A DNA stretch of 64,000 nucleotides from Amycolatopsis bullii (GCF_014654205.1 NZ_BNAW01000030.1:33232-97231), one strand, 5' to 3'; counted from the first letter of the stretch, positions 8,050 to 17,603 are shown. The notes: generated by a model from the letters alone, not told the origin. Numbers and translations are program-made.

Positions 8050-8358
8050 ATGGGATTCCGGACGGTGCCCGACGCGCTCCGAGCCGCCGGACGAGCCATT
8101 GTCGACGCGCTCAGCCAGCTCCGCAGCGCCGACTGCGCCCAACCCGTCACCGGCGTGGCCGAAGCCCTCCCCGGCGGCCAAGCTGCGCCGGCCGCCTCCT
8201 CGTTCGGAACGAGCTGGGGCATGACGTTCCGCAGCTGGTGCACCGAAGCCGAACGCTACGGCAGCGACCTGGTGCTGGCTGCGGACCACTACGAAGCCGG
8301 CAACCACGGCGCCGCCACCGCGACCACCGACGCCGGCCGACTGCACGGGCCACGCTGA
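8050..8358 (+). CDS. WXG100/EspC-like small protein, 102 aa
   Basis: Good ribosome site GGGGAGGGA 3-11 bases before the ATG. The protein has two helical halves around a central region with a Trp-Gly (SSFGTSWGMTFRSWCTEAERY), which recalls the helix-turn-helix hairpin of WXG100/EspC-like type VII secretion substrates, although the canonical spacing is not exact. It ends with TGATG overlap onto the alpha/beta-hydrolase gene, the usual arrangement for a type VII effector and its small partner. I infer that it helps export that effector. Confidence 0.55.
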   Translation: MGFRTVPDALRAAGRAIVDALSQLRSADCAQPVTGVAEALPGGQAAPAASSFGTSWGMTFRSWCTEAERYGSDLVLAADHYEAGNHGAATATTDAGRLHGPR

Positions 8359-10016
8359 TGGTCGCGCTCTCCGACGTCAAACGGTGGAACACCGCGCAAC
8401 TCGACGAGATCTTCCAGACCGTCCAGCAACGACTCCAGACCCTCACCCATTCAGGTGATGACTTCGGTAAGGTGATGCCCGTCGACGGCTGGTCCGGCCC
8501 GTCCGCCGACACCGCCGGCTCGGCCCACCACAGCCTCATGTCCAGGATCGACAAGATGGCGGCCGGCGCGAGCGTCGTCGCCAAAGCGATCGGTCAAGCC
8601 GCCGACGCCATCACCGGCGTCCAGCACGCCATCACCAACGCCGAAGCCCTCGCCGGCAAATACGGCTACCGCATCGCCGAAGACGGCACCCTCATCGACA
8701 CCTTCCCCGCGGGCCACCCGCCACCGGACATCCATCCCGAGGACCGCGCCCGAATCCGCACCCAGGTCGCCGACGCGGTCACCCAGGCATTGCGCACCGC
8801 CGACGACATCGACGCCGACCTCGCCTCCGTCCTGAAGCGGGCCCAGGAGGGCGACTTCGGCACCGGCGACGAAACCACCGTCACCGCCGCGGCCGCCGAC
8901 GGCGCCCGCGACCCCGGCCTCACGCTGCCCGAACCACCGCCCAACGCCACACCGTCCCAGACGGCCGCCTGGTGGAACTCGCTGTCCCCCGCCGGACAGG
9001 CGATCCTGCTGCACGACCGGCCCGCCGCCCTCGGCGCCATGGACGGCATCCCCGCCGACATCCGAGACAAAGCCAACCGCGTCGTGTTCACCCAGCGCTA
9101 CGACGACCTCAAACGCCAACGCGACGACCTGCAGCACCGGATGGACAGCCTGAACCAAAGTGACCCTACCCAGCAGAACGAGTACTTCGACCTCGAGCGG
9201 CAACGCGACCGCCTCAGCGGCACACTGACCGGGATGGACCAGATCAACGATCGCCTGACCAATCCTCTGCCCGGGCAGCCCCACGCTTACCTGCTGGGCA
9301 TCAACCCGCAGAACTCCGGCCAGGCCATCATCGCCATCGACAACCCCGACACCGCCGTCAACGTCGCCACCTACGTCCCCGGCACCACCGCCGGCATCAA
9401 CGACGGGATGGCCACCGACATCAACCGCTCCGACGCCATGGTCCAAGCTGCCCAGCGCGCCGGATCACCCTCGACCTCGGTCATCACCTGGGCCGGCTAC
9501 GACGCCCCGCAAACCCTCGTCGACGCCGCCAGCACCAGCTACGCCGACCACGCCGAAACCTCACTCCGGCGCTTCCAGGACGGCCTCGGTGCCACCCACC
9601 AGCCCGGCGAGGTGAACACCACGATCATCGGGCACAGCTACGGCACCACCGTCGTCGGACAGACCGCCCGAGATCTCGGACTCCCGGCCGACAACCTCGT
9701 CATGGTCGCCAGCCCCGGCGTCGGCGTCCAACACGCAGGCGACCTGCGCCTCGACGGCATCCCACCCGACCAAGTCGGCCAGCACCTCTACTCCACCAAA
9801 GCACCCACCGACCCGATCCCGGCCCTGACCAACTTCGACAACCCCGCGGCCGACACGATCGACCCCCTCGGCCCCGACCCGACAACAGCCTGGTTCGGCG
9901 GACAAACCTTCCAGTCGGAATCGACCAACCCGCTGACCTCACACGGCGACTACTGGCTCCCCCGCTCCGACTCGCTCAGGTCAATGGGAAACGTCATCGC
10001 CGGAGGCCGACCATGA
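8358..10016 (+). CDS. DUF1023-type alpha/beta-hydrolase with WXG-like N-terminal domain, 552 aa
   Basis: The N-terminal 120 residues are a long helical region (VKRWNTAQLDEIFQTVQQRL, with GWSG at the turn), as in type VII secreted proteins. After a middle coiled region (QRYDDLKRQRDDLQHRM) comes a C-terminal alpha/beta-hydrolase of the DUF1023 family: VATYVPGTTAGINDGM, an SVITWAGYDAPQ strand, and the nucleophile elbow IIGHSYGTTVVG with the catalytic Ser. Asp/His partners probably lie in the last 100 residues. The family is thought to act on lipids or esters. ATG 8358 overlaps the previous stop. The following lipoprotein overlaps its end by ATGA, suggesting an effector-immunity pair. Confidence 0.8.
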   Translation: MVALSDVKRWNTAQLDEIFQTVQQRLQTLTHSGDDFGKVMPVDGWSGPSADTAGSAHHSLMSRIDKMAAGASVVAKAIGQAADAITGVQHAITNAEALAGKYGYRIAEDGTLIDTFPAGHPPPDIHPEDRARIRTQVADAVTQALRTADDIDADLASVLKRAQEGDFGTGDETTVTAAAADGARDPGLTLPEPPPNATPSQTAAWWNSLSPAGQAILLHDRPAALGAMDGIPADIRDKANRVVFTQRYDDLKRQRDDLQHRMDSLNQSDPTQQNEYFDLERQRDRLSGTLTGMDQINDRLTNPLPGQPHAYLLGINPQNSGQAIIAIDNPDTAVNVATYVPGTTAGINDGMATDINRSDAMVQAAQRAGSPSTSVITWAGYDAPQTLVDAASTSYADHAETSLRRFQDGLGATHQPGEVNTTIIGHSYGTTVVGQTARDLGLPADNLVMVASPGVGVQHAGDLRLDGIPPDQVGQHLYSTKAPTDPIPALTNFDNPAADTIDPLGPDPTTAWFGGQTFQSESTNPLTSHGDYWLPRSDSLRSMGNVIAGGRP

Positions 10017-10522
10017 ACAGCAAGAGCCGGACAACCATCACACGCGCCCTCGCAGCCGCAACAGCAACGGCGCTGCTGTTCACGGTGTCGGCATGCGGAG
10101 AGCAGGGAGACATGGAAAAAACCGCGTCACTCGCCGAGGTCCAAGCCAACGCGGACAAGATGGTCAAGGACGCCGCAGGCGCCGTCTTCCCCAGCGGATT
10201 CCACCTCACCGACCAGGGACCCCAGCCCCTGCAGTGCAACGACTCCACCGACAGGCCCACCGGCAAAGTCCTGACAAGCGTCAACTACTGGGTCGACGGG
10301 ATCGACAAGGCAGCCAACACCACCTACTTCGACAAGCTGAAGACGTGGTTCGCGGCCAACGGCTGGCACGTGGAAGCCGACAAACGCCCCCACGATCCCT
10401 TCCTCAACGCCTCACGAGACGACTACCTCATGAGCCTGGAAGCATCCTCCGCCGGCCGCCTCAACATCGGCGCCAGCACACCATGCGTGTGGCGAGACGG
10501 CACGCCACCGGCAAGTCGCTAG
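10013..10522 (+). CDS. lipoprotein, 169 aa, possible immunity protein
   Basis: An N-terminal signal sequence (TRALAAATATALLFTVSAC) ends in a lipobox VSAC, so the mature protein should be lipid-anchored outside the membrane at Cys28. The mature part is about 140 residues of mixed alpha/beta character, with two later Cys (LQCNDS, TPCVW) that may form a disulfide. It starts by ATGA overlap with the hydrolase gene. Lipoproteins encoded directly after secreted lipase-like type VII effectors act as immunity proteins in other bacteria (the TslA system of Staphylococcus). That precedent, not sequence similarity, is the basis for the immunity suggestion. Confidence 0.75.
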   Translation: MNSKSRTTITRALAAATATALLFTVSACGEQGDMEKTASLAEVQANADKMVKDAAGAVFPSGFHLTDQGPQPLQCNDSTDRPTGKVLTSVNYWVDGIDKAANTTYFDKLKTWFAANGWHVEADKRPHDPFLNASRDDYLMSLEASSAGRLNIGASTPCVWRDGTPPASR

Positions 10523-10610
10523 CGTTGGTGTCGAAGCCGACTGACGTTCGACGCAAGCTCCACCACCGTCTCCATTCGCCACAACGAACTTGCAATGGTT
10601 CGACGGCCTC

Positions 10611-11024
10611 TTAGTGGATGAAGTCATAGGAAGCTGCCTGTGCTGCGGTGAAGGTCCGGTAGCTGACGACGTTCCAGGCAACCTGGTTCATTTCGGAGAC
10701 CTGCCAGCTGCCGTCGGCACCGACGGTCTCGACAAAGGCCACGTGCCCGAGACTTCCAGCATCCGACTGCATGACGGCGCCTGCCTCAGGGGTCTGGTCG
10801 ACCGCATAGCCATCTCGGCGGGCGAAGTCATCCCAGGTCTTGGCATTACCCCAGAACTGCGGGATGGGGCGGCCAACTTCAGCGCGGCGGGCGGAGGCCC
10901 ACCACGTGCACTCGCCAGGTGCGTAGTGGTTGACGAGAGGGACGGGCACTGCGTCGGCCGGAGGCGCTGCCAGCGCGGCGGACAGCATCAGCAAGATTGC
11001 GCAGAACCGCAGAGCACGCACCAT
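10611..11024 (-). CDS. secreted CHAP-domain protein, 137 aa
   Basis: On the minus strand, ATG at 11024 follows a GGGGGA ribosome site. A signal peptide (VRALRFCAILLMLSAALAA) precedes a compact CHAP/amidase domain. The catalytic Cys is in the GECTWWAS motif and the His in LGHVAFVE, followed by SEMNQVAWNVVSYR. CHAP domains cleave peptidoglycan amide bonds; at 137 aa this is a minimal secreted amidase/endopeptidase. In conjugative elements such proteins often help cross the cell wall, which could apply here, but no other transfer gene is adjacent. It converges with the lipoprotein gene across an 88-base gap. Confidence 0.8.
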   Translation of the reverse strand: MVRALRFCAILLMLSAALAAPPADAVPVPLVNHYAPGECTWWASARRAEVGRPIPQFWGNAKTWDDFARRDGYAVDQTPEAGAVMQSDAGSLGHVAFVETVGADGSWQVSEMNQVAWNVVSYRTFTAAQAASYDFIH

Positions 11025-11325
11025 CAGGTCCCCCGGGAGTGTGGCGGCGAGAAGAACAACAACCTTACTGGAACCACTCGTCGACGTCACTCGGATTGAG
11101 CATTCACTCGACGTGCCTCGTATGAGGACAAGGGGCAGCGGCTTATTTAACCTTGAAATTGGCTCAGGAGGAGCGCCCTCCCCAGTGCCCCCTCCCGAGC
11201 CGGGAATCCCTCTACCACCGGGGTTTTGGCAGCGGACCGGATCCCCAGAAGGGTCCACTGTGGCCGCTCCTGTGGACCACCGTGGATCACCTTCTGAAAC
11301 CAGAGTGCCCCACAAACCAGTAATT

Positions 11326-11341
11326 CGCCACAAGTGTGGCG
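11326..11341. repeat. perfect inverted repeat in the 11025-11585 gap
   Basis: CGCCAC-AAGT-GTGGCG is a 6-bp-arm dyad in an AT-richer patch of the gene-free stretch 11025-11585. It could be an operator for either flanking gene. Apart from this dyad I see nothing in that gap that looks coding. Confidence 0.35.
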
Positions 11342-11585
11342 GATTTTCTGACAATTACTTTGAGTGTCGAGTCATGCGCGATACGCAGCACCGGTCGACA
11401 TCCTCCCCGGACGACCCCGACTGGCCGTGCCTGCAAGCGCAGTGCAGCAGACCCGCGGTCCGGGGCAAGCCCACCGTCCACGGCGGACACCGCCAACCGG
11501 GCGCCGCCGGCTTGCCCCGGACCCGCGGGGCCCGCTCGCGGACCGCGTCCACCGCCCATCCGGGCGAAGCCACCGAGGAGGAACC

Positions 11586-11984
11586 GTGCTCAAGTACTTC
11601 GTCTCCACCCACCGCACCCAAGGCGACCGGGACAACGATTCCAACAGTGTTCCCGACGTCGAACTCGTCGACCTCCCCGGCACATGCCATGACAATCCCG
11701 ACAGCCCCATCTGCGGATGCGCGCGCAGCTTCGTCGGTTTCGACAGCCGTCAGGCCACCACAACAGCCGAGATCGTCGAATCCGACATGACCCCGACGGA
11801 GTATGTCGACCGCTTCTACGCCATGCTCCTCGCCCTCCGCTTCGAAGACAGTCCGAAGCTGCGCACTGACGCCGCCAACGACGCGATGGAGATGCTCCGG
11901 ATCGCGGCGCAGTGGCCGGTCGGCACCGTCGTCGAGCGACGCGGCGACGAGATCCGCGTACGTCGCTTCCCCGACGAAACCTGA
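11586..11984 (+). CDS. conserved hypothetical protein, 132 aa
   Basis: GTG 11586 has a strong GAGGAGGAA at 11575-11583, which overrides the longer open frame starting at 11364. The N-terminus (LKYFVSTHRTQGDRDNDSN) and a Cys-containing middle (GTCHDNPDSPICGCARSF) look like a conserved small actinobacterial protein I have seen near mobile elements, but I cannot name it securely. Three cysteines in a 15-residue span suggest a metal site. The C-terminal half is helical (MTPTEYVDRFYAMLLALRFE) followed by a basic strand pair. It lies 48 bases upstream of dprA and may be co-transcribed. Confidence 0.65.
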   Translation: MLKYFVSTHRTQGDRDNDSNSVPDVELVDLPGTCHDNPDSPICGCARSFVGFDSRQATTTAEIVESDMTPTEYVDRFYAMLLALRFEDSPKLRTDAANDAMEMLRIAAQWPVGTVVERRGDEIRVRRFPDET

Positions 11985-12032
11985 GCGCCCTCGCCCCCTC
12001 ACACCCCCAGCACACTGCTTGAAGGAGTCCTC

Positions 12033-13004
12033 ATGCCCGATTCCGCCGAGGCGCGGCGCGCCCGCGCGTTCCTCCAGCACGCCGCCGAACCCACCACCCC
12101 GGTCATCGCGCACTACATCGCCGACGTCGGACCCGTCGACGCCGCCCACCACGTGGCCGACCGCACCGCCCCCACCGAGGTCCTGCACGAGTGCCGCCGC
12201 GACGTGAGCTGGCGCTCGGTCGACACCAGTCTTCAGACCGCCGCCGGTCTGGGTGGCCGCTTCGTGATCCCCGAGGATGACGAGTGGCCGACCGCCGTCT
12301 TCGCCGGACTCAGCCCCCTGGCCGCCGACGGCGGCGCCCTGGGCGGGCCGCCACTGGGCCTGTGGGTTCAGGGCGACGTACGGCTCGACGGGCTGGCAGC
12401 CGCGCCCTCGATCGCGATCGTGGGATCCCGGGCCGCCACCGCGTACGGCGAACACCACGCCGCCGACCTCGCCTACGGGCTGGCCTCCCGAGGCGTGCCG
12501 GGGGCCTCTGGCGCCGCTTACGGCATCGACGGCGCCGCGCACCGAGGCGCCCTCTCCGCCGACGGCGTGACCGTCGCCGTGCTGGGCTGCGCGATCGACG
12601 TCGGCTACCCGGCAGGACACGTCAGCCTGCTGAACCGGATCGTCAGCAACAGTGGCGCCCTCGTCAGCGAATACCCGCCCGGCACCCCGCCGGCGCGCCA
12701 CCGTTTCCTCGCCCGCAACCGGCTCACCGCCGCCCTCACGAGAGCCACCTTGATCGTCGAGGCCGGACGGCGCAGCGGCACCCACCACACCGCCCGCCTC
12801 GCCGGCAAGCTCGGCCGGCCCGTCCTCGCACTCCCGGGTCCCGTGTCCTCAACGACATCGGCAGGGTGCCATCAGCTGATCCAGGACGGCACCGCGCGCC
12901 TGGTCACCTCCGCCGATGACATCATCGCCGTCGTCAAGGACGGCGACGATGCCGGCACGGAACCGGAGACGGCCGCTCCTGCGGATGAGGCCGGGCGACG
13001 CTAG
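12033..13004 (+). CDS. dprA: DprA/Smf-type DNA-processing protein, 323 aa
   Basis: The Rossmann-like core of DprA is clear: SIAIVGSRAATAYGEHHA, GASGAAYGIDGAAHRGAL, VAVLGCAIDVGYPAGH, ISEYPPG-type SEYPPGTPPA, RFLARNRLTAALTRATLIVEAG, and RSGTHHTARLAGKLGRPVLALPGP. In transformable bacteria DprA loads RecA on incoming single-stranded DNA; many non-transformable actinomycetes also carry it. The usual Ser-Gly-Gly-Ala motif reads Ala-Ser-Gly-Ala here, and Gly-Ala-Leu-x-Thr reads Gly-Thr-His-His-Thr, so this copy is diverged. The N-terminal 95 residues hold helical SAM-like extensions. A GAAGGAG ribosome site precedes ATG 12033. On a mobile element it may process single-stranded transfer DNA. Confidence 0.88.
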   Translation: MPDSAEARRARAFLQHAAEPTTPVIAHYIADVGPVDAAHHVADRTAPTEVLHECRRDVSWRSVDTSLQTAAGLGGRFVIPEDDEWPTAVFAGLSPLAADGGALGGPPLGLWVQGDVRLDGLAAAPSIAIVGSRAATAYGEHHAADLAYGLASRGVPGASGAAYGIDGAAHRGALSADGVTVAVLGCAIDVGYPAGHVSLLNRIVSNSGALVSEYPPGTPPARHRFLARNRLTAALTRATLIVEAGRRSGTHHTARLAGKLGRPVLALPGPVSSTTSAGCHQLIQDGTARLVTSADDIIAVVKDGDDAGTEPETAAPADEAGRR

Positions 13005-13171
13005 CGCACGCTCCGGCGGCAGCCCTGGCTGACGAGGCCCTGGTGACGCCGGGAAGTTTCGCAGGCCGCCGCCGGGCCACGCGCTCGGGCGGTGGCGGCT
13101 CACACCTGCGTGGGCCGTCACCGCCTCCCCGGCCTGCTCGCCGGAGAGGCCGATCTCCAGGAGCGCTGACC

Positions 13172-14139
13172 GTGATCACGTACCGGACCCCCGATGAACT
13201 GATCGGATCCCTACAAGACTGCACGTCATCGCCCTGCCACCCCACACCCGCCCCCGCACCACCATCCGACGACGCCTCACCACACCGACCGGCACGGCAT
13301 TCCCGTCACCCGGGTACGCGGCATGACCACCCACGAGATCGCCGAGCATCTGCGAGCCGCGCTCTCGGCCGAGCGCGACACCGACCTGGTCGTCGTGATC
13401 GCCGAGGAGAACCCCCGAGGTGGGCTTCCGCTGCGGGCGGCGATCGCCGCGCTCGAAGCCGACCTGCGCCCCGCCGGACACACCATCCTCGGCCGCTACT
13501 GAGCTCCACACACCCGCCCCGGCGCCCCATGGCGCGACTACCGCCGTCCCACCCTCATCGGCACCGTCATCGCCCCGCGCGCCGACCTCGACTTCGCCGC
13601 ACCTCTGCATCTCGGCGGGGACGCCCCGACCCCGACCTGGAGCCTGCCCTTCACCCAGCCCGGCGAGACCCTGCCGGCCACTATCGGCCCGATTCACCCG
13701 CCGGGTCGTGCCGCTAATCGCACGGCGCAGAGGCGAGGCGAACCGGATCGTCGCCCACACCACCACTCAGGCCGGCCGCGGCGAATTCGTCGACAACGTC
13801 GCGGCGCTCGCCGTCACCACCGCGCTGGCCGACAACACCATCTACGGGCCGATGCTTCTGCCGCCAGCCGAGTTCGGTCCGCAGCGGGTCGAGCAGCTGC
13901 GGATGGCCCTCTGCCGCAGCACCACCGACCCCCGGACACGGGCTCGGCCGGCCACCTTCATCGCGGCTAGCACCCTGCGCCGCGACGACCAGCCCCTCAC
14001 TTCCCGGGCGCTGGCCCACGGGCACGGAGCACTCGGCGCCGCTGCGATCGGTGTGCTGTTCCAGCAGCACGCCGAACCCCATGTCGTCGAGAATGAACTC
14101 GACATGCTCACCGGCCGCGTCGGCGCGACCCGCTGGTAA
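13172..14139 (+). pseudogene. decayed DUF4192-like gene
   Basis: Coding-like sequence moves through frames. The opening VITYRTPDELIGSL (GTG 13172) resembles a DUF4192 start. Then 13290-13499 reads in another frame (MTTHEIAEHLRAALSAERDT and DLVVVIAEENPRGG), is interrupted by TGA at 13500-13502, and continues in the same frame (PWRDYRRPTLIGTVIAP). The last third is open from GTG 13708 in a third frame (FVDNVAALAVTTALADN, ATFIAASTLRRDDQPLTS). At least two frameshifts and one stop separate the pieces. The intact DUF4192 genes at 49857 and 51029 have similar segment order. The 143-aa tail could still be translated. The family assignment is moderate. Confidence 0.55.
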
Positions 14140-14229
14140 CCACGCTCGACACCCATCTCGGCCGTGGCATCCCGGGCATCGTTACCCGCTTCGGGACGTC
14201 GCCGCCCTCACCTCTTGGAGGGTCACCTC

Positions 14230-14399
14230 GTGCATCACGTGCTCTAGCGGTCCGGTGGCATCGGTTCCTGGACCGCCACATCTGCCGCGTGGACCCCGAC
14301 GACCCCATCACCCATCTGTTCGCCGGCTCCCGGATCGAGGACAGCGACCTCTACCGGTTCCACGCCGACGCCTCCTTCTGGAGTCCATTGGCGGACTGA
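14230..14399 (+). pseudogene. remnant of a small conserved gene
   Basis: GGAGGG at 14217-14222 is a good ribosome site for GTG 14230, but that frame stops after five codons (VHHVL). A neighbouring frame carries RWHRFLDRHICRVDPDDPIT and then HLFAGSRIEDSDLYRFHADA up to a TGA at 14397. One frameshift would join them into a protein of about 55 residues. No family recognised. The stretch 14400-14738 shows no gene and is less GC-rich than its surroundings. Confidence 0.4.
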
Positions 14400-14738
14400 A
14401 GCCAAGAGTGGATCAACGGGTGGAGGCGGGAGCCCGGTGCGGTCTATGCGCCGGGGACCGCCCGTCTACTGCAAATGTTCGGATCCTTCTCGCTCGTATG
14501 GACATCCGATGAAAATCGACAAGGTCATCGCGAGCCTCAGCACGACAATGACTAAAACACCAGGTTGGCGCGCATGTCGCTCCGATAAAGGGCGTTATAC
14601 AGCTTACCCGACTTCCCCCTGTGGCTTGACAGCCATCGAGCGACACTTTCGCGTCTACGGAGACCGAACCGGATTCGCAGCCGGGTACCCTTTTTCACTG
14701 GGCTTTACGGAGACTTCTCGCGGAAGCGAGGCGATCCG

Positions 14739-14767
14739 CTGACGGGGCCCCCTGGACTCCGTAAAGT
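14739..14767 (+). promoter_or_regulatory. possible promoter for the SARP-type regulator
   Basis: CTGACG at 14739-14744 and TAAAGT at 14762-14767 are spaced by 17 bases, giving a start about 55-60 bases before ATG 14832. Only a consensus-by-eye match. Confidence 0.35.
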
Positions 14768-14831
14768 GGAGGCACCATCGATCCGGGGGGAGCGAACCGG
14801 TGCTCGTCACTACCTCAGGCCCGTGGCGCGG

Positions 14832-17603
14832 ATGAAATTTCTGCTGTTGGGCCCGGTCGAAGTAACCGCCGGCCCCTGGCCCGGCGGTCCCCGTCAGCTC
14901 GCGGTGCTGGCCGCGCTGCTGACGCGGGCCAACGAGACCGTCACCCTGCCCTACCTGTGCGAAGCGGTGTGGGACGTCCCGCCGAAGGCCGCGGACTCAA
15001 ACATCCGCACCTACGTCGCCAAGATCCGCCAATTCCTCGGGCGACGGGGCCTCAGCGACCGGCTGACCACCCGGAACCGCGGCTACCGACTGGCGGTGCA
15101 GCCGGGCGAGCTGGACCTCACCGCGTTCGAGGACGCCTTCCGCCAAGGCCAGTGCGCCGCCGGTGCCGGCAAAGACGGCGAAGCGGCCGACGCATTCGCG
15201 GTAGCTCTGGGGCTCTGGCGCGGTGAACCGTTCGAGAACACCGAACCGGGGCCGGCACTGCGAGCCGAGCGAGCCCGGCTGACCGAGCAGCGGCTCCTGG
15301 CCACCGAGGGACTCGCACGGGCAAGGATCGCGCTCGGCGCAGCGGACACCGTCGTCGCCGACCTGCACCGGCTCGTCGCCGAATATCCCACGCGTGAAGA
15401 GCTCGCCGCGCTACTCATGCTCGCCCTGCATCACTCCGGCAGGCAGGCCGATGCGCTGACCGTGTTCGCCGAGGCGCGCCACCGGCTCGTCAGCGAACTG
15501 GGTGTCGAACCCGGCGCCCGGCTCAGCGCCGTGCACCGGGACGTCCTCACCACAAGCCCCTCCCCCGTCCCGGCGACGCCGGTCAGAGCGCAGCACCAGC
15601 TGCCCATGGACGCCCGCGGATTCACCGGCCGCAAAGCCGCGCTCGACGAGGTGTACCGGTTGGTGGCGCAGGAACCGGCCAAATCGGTGACGGTCTGGGT
15701 CGTGACCGGCATGGCCGGAGTCGGCAAGACCCGCCTGGCCGTGCACGCCGCCCACGAACTGGTGCGCCGCGGCCGGTTCACCGATCTGCAACTGTGGGCC
15801 GACCTGCGTGGCTTCGACCCGGAAGCGGCGCGGGCGGAGCCGGCGCAGGTGCTCAGCCGATTTCTCGCCTTGCTCGGCGTGCCACCGGATAGGGTGCCAG
15901 CCGATCCGGCAACTCGCGCGGCGCTCTACCGCGACCGGCTGACCGGCCGGAAAGCACTGGTGCTGCTGGACAACGCCGCCGATGAGGAGCAGGTCCGCCC
16001 GCTGCTGCCGGGTAGCAGTGGGACACTGGTCGTGGTGACCAGCAGGCGCGCCTTGCCAGACCTCGACGGCACCCACGTCACCCACCTCGAGGTGTTCGAC
16101 ACCGCGGACGCGATCACGCTGCTCGCCCAGGTCGCCGGGCGGGAGCGGGTGTTGGCGGATCGGGCCGCGGCGGCGCGGGTTGCCGAGTTGTGCGGACGGC
16201 TGCCGATCGCCATGACCATCGCCGCCCAACGGCTGCACACCAGGCCCAAGTGGACGATCGGGGATCTTGCGCGGCTGCTGGAGGTCCGCACCGAGCGGCT
16301 GGCGGCACTACATGGGCGCACCCGGGCGGTCCGGGCGGCGTTCGACCTGTCGTACCGGCTATTGCCGCCCGGCGTGCAGCGGGTGTTCCGGTTGACCGGT
16401 CTGCACCCCGCGGAGTCCTTCACTGCCCTATCGGTCGCCGCGCTCGCCGGGATCGGACCAGCAGCCGCCGACGACGCGCTGGAAGCGCTCGCCGACGAGC
16501 ATCTGCTGGAGGAAATCACGCCGGGCCGATTCCGCCCGCACGACCTGATCCGGCTCTACGCCATGTCCCGGGCGACCGAAGAACAATCCGATGCGGCCAT
16601 TCACCGTTCCCTGCAGCGCCTGCTGATTTGGTACCTCCACGCGGCGGACGCGGCGAGTGGGGTGGTAAATCCCGCTGGCAGGCGGGTGCCGCTCGACCCG
16701 GCCGCCGCCCCGGCGCACCTGCCGTCGCTCCGCGACCGCGAAGCGGCGCTCGACTGGTTCGAGGACGAGCGCTCGGCGCTGGTGACGCTGGTACAGACTG
16801 CCGTCGACCGGCGCGAGCACAAGATCGCCTGGCAGTTGCCGTGCGCGTGCCTGAGCTTCTTCTACCTGCGCAAGCACTGGGACGACTGGGTGGCCACGCA
16901 CCGGCTGGGCCTGGTCGCCGCCCGGGAGGTATCCGATTCGGACGGCGAGGCGCGGATGCTCAACGGACTGGGGGTGGCCCACAGCGACCTCGGCCAACTG
17001 GACGATGCCGTGTGGTGCCACCGCGCCGCGGCGGAGCTGTTCCGCCGGTCCGGCGACGTTCTCGGGGAGGCGTGGAACCTGAACAACCTGGGCGTCACCT
17101 ACGACGACTTGCACAGCTACGCGGAGGCGGCGGACTGCTATCGGTCGGCACTGCCGTTGTTCCGTCGGGCGGGAGATCCGCACGGCGAGAGCATTGCGCT
17201 GTCCAACCTGGGTGACGCCCACCGCGAGCTGGGCCGCCCGGATGAAGCGACGGCGAACATACGGGAGGCACTGTTAATCCAGCGCCGTACAGGAGAGCGG
17301 GCCGGGCAGCGGTTCACGTTGACCAGCCTGGGCGACCTCCAGCGCGACACGGGCGAGCCACAGCTGGCCGATGCCAGTTACTCCGCGGCCCTGGCCATCG
17401 CCCGCGAGGTCGACGACCGCCGCACGGCGGCCAAGCTACTGCGGCGGCTAGCGGATCTGCGTTCGGCAACCGGGAGACCGGCGGAGGTCCGCCGCCTGCT
17501 GCAGGAGGCGTACGGGATCTTGTCGGCACTGGGCGGCCCGGAGGCGGCCGCGGTGGGTGCGCTCCTCCAGGCCGCCGGGATGACAACCAGGCCAGAGCCG
17601 TGA
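14832..17603 (+). CDS. AfsR/SARP-type transcriptional regulator with NB-ARC and TPR domains, 923 aa
   Basis: Classic three-part layout. Residues 1-90 form an OmpR-type winged helix (FLLLGPVEVTAGPWPGGP, then ADSNIRTYVAKIRQFLG). About 95-245 is a bacterial transcriptional activator domain (DLTAFEDAFRQGQ, then EEYPTREEL-like YPTREELAALLMLALHHSGR). A STAND ATPase follows, with P-loop GMAGVGKTRLA near 294 and Walker B LVLLDN near 375. The C-terminal third (about 680-900) contains tetratricopeptide repeats (LNGLGVAHSDLGQLDDA, LNNLGVTYDDLHSYAEA, LSNLGDAHRELGRPDEA). Such regulators activate secondary-metabolite or developmental genes by binding direct repeats near the -35 box. No biosynthetic cluster is in the window. 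ATG 14832 is chosen by alignment; 14766 and GTG 14823 are upstream options. Confidence 0.88.
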   Translation: MKFLLLGPVEVTAGPWPGGPRQLAVLAALLTRANETVTLPYLCEAVWDVPPKAADSNIRTYVAKIRQFLGRRGLSDRLTTRNRGYRLAVQPGELDLTAFEDAFRQGQCAAGAGKDGEAADAFAVALGLWRGEPFENTEPGPALRAERARLTEQRLLATEGLARARIALGAADTVVADLHRLVAEYPTREELAALLMLALHHSGRQADALTVFAEARHRLVSELGVEPGARLSAVHRDVLTTSPSPVPATPVRAQHQLPMDARGFTGRKAALDEVYRLVAQEPAKSVTVWVVTGMAGVGKTRLAVHAAHELVRRGRFTDLQLWADLRGFDPEAARAEPAQVLSRFLALLGVPPDRVPADPATRAALYRDRLTGRKALVLLDNAADEEQVRPLLPGSSGTLVVVTSRRALPDLDGTHVTHLEVFDTADAITLLAQVAGRERVLADRAAAARVAELCGRLPIAMTIAAQRLHTRPKWTIGDLARLLEVRTERLAALHGRTRAVRAAFDLSYRLLPPGVQRVFRLTGLHPAESFTALSVAALAGIGPAAADDALEALADEHLLEEITPGRFRPHDLIRLYAMSRATEEQSDAAIHRSLQRLLIWYLHAADAASGVVNPAGRRVPLDPAAAPAHLPSLRDREAALDWFEDERSALVTLVQTAVDRREHKIAWQLPCACLSFFYLRKHWDDWVATHRLGLVAAREVSDSDGEARMLNGLGVAHSDLGQLDDAVWCHRAAAELFRRSGDVLGEAWNLNNLGVTYDDLHSYAEAADCYRSALPLFRRAGDPHGESIALSNLGDAHRELGRPDEATANIREALLIQRRTGERAGQRFTLTSLGDLQRDTGEPQLADASYSAALAIAREVDDRRTAAKLLRRLADLRSATGRPAEVRRLLQEAYGILSALGGPEAAAVGALLQAAGMTTRPEP

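Noticed and set aside
11355..12788. 477-aa minus-strand frame opposite dprA and its upstream gene
   Set aside because: Low-complexity Gly/Asp/Ala shadow; DprA motifs are clear on the other strand.
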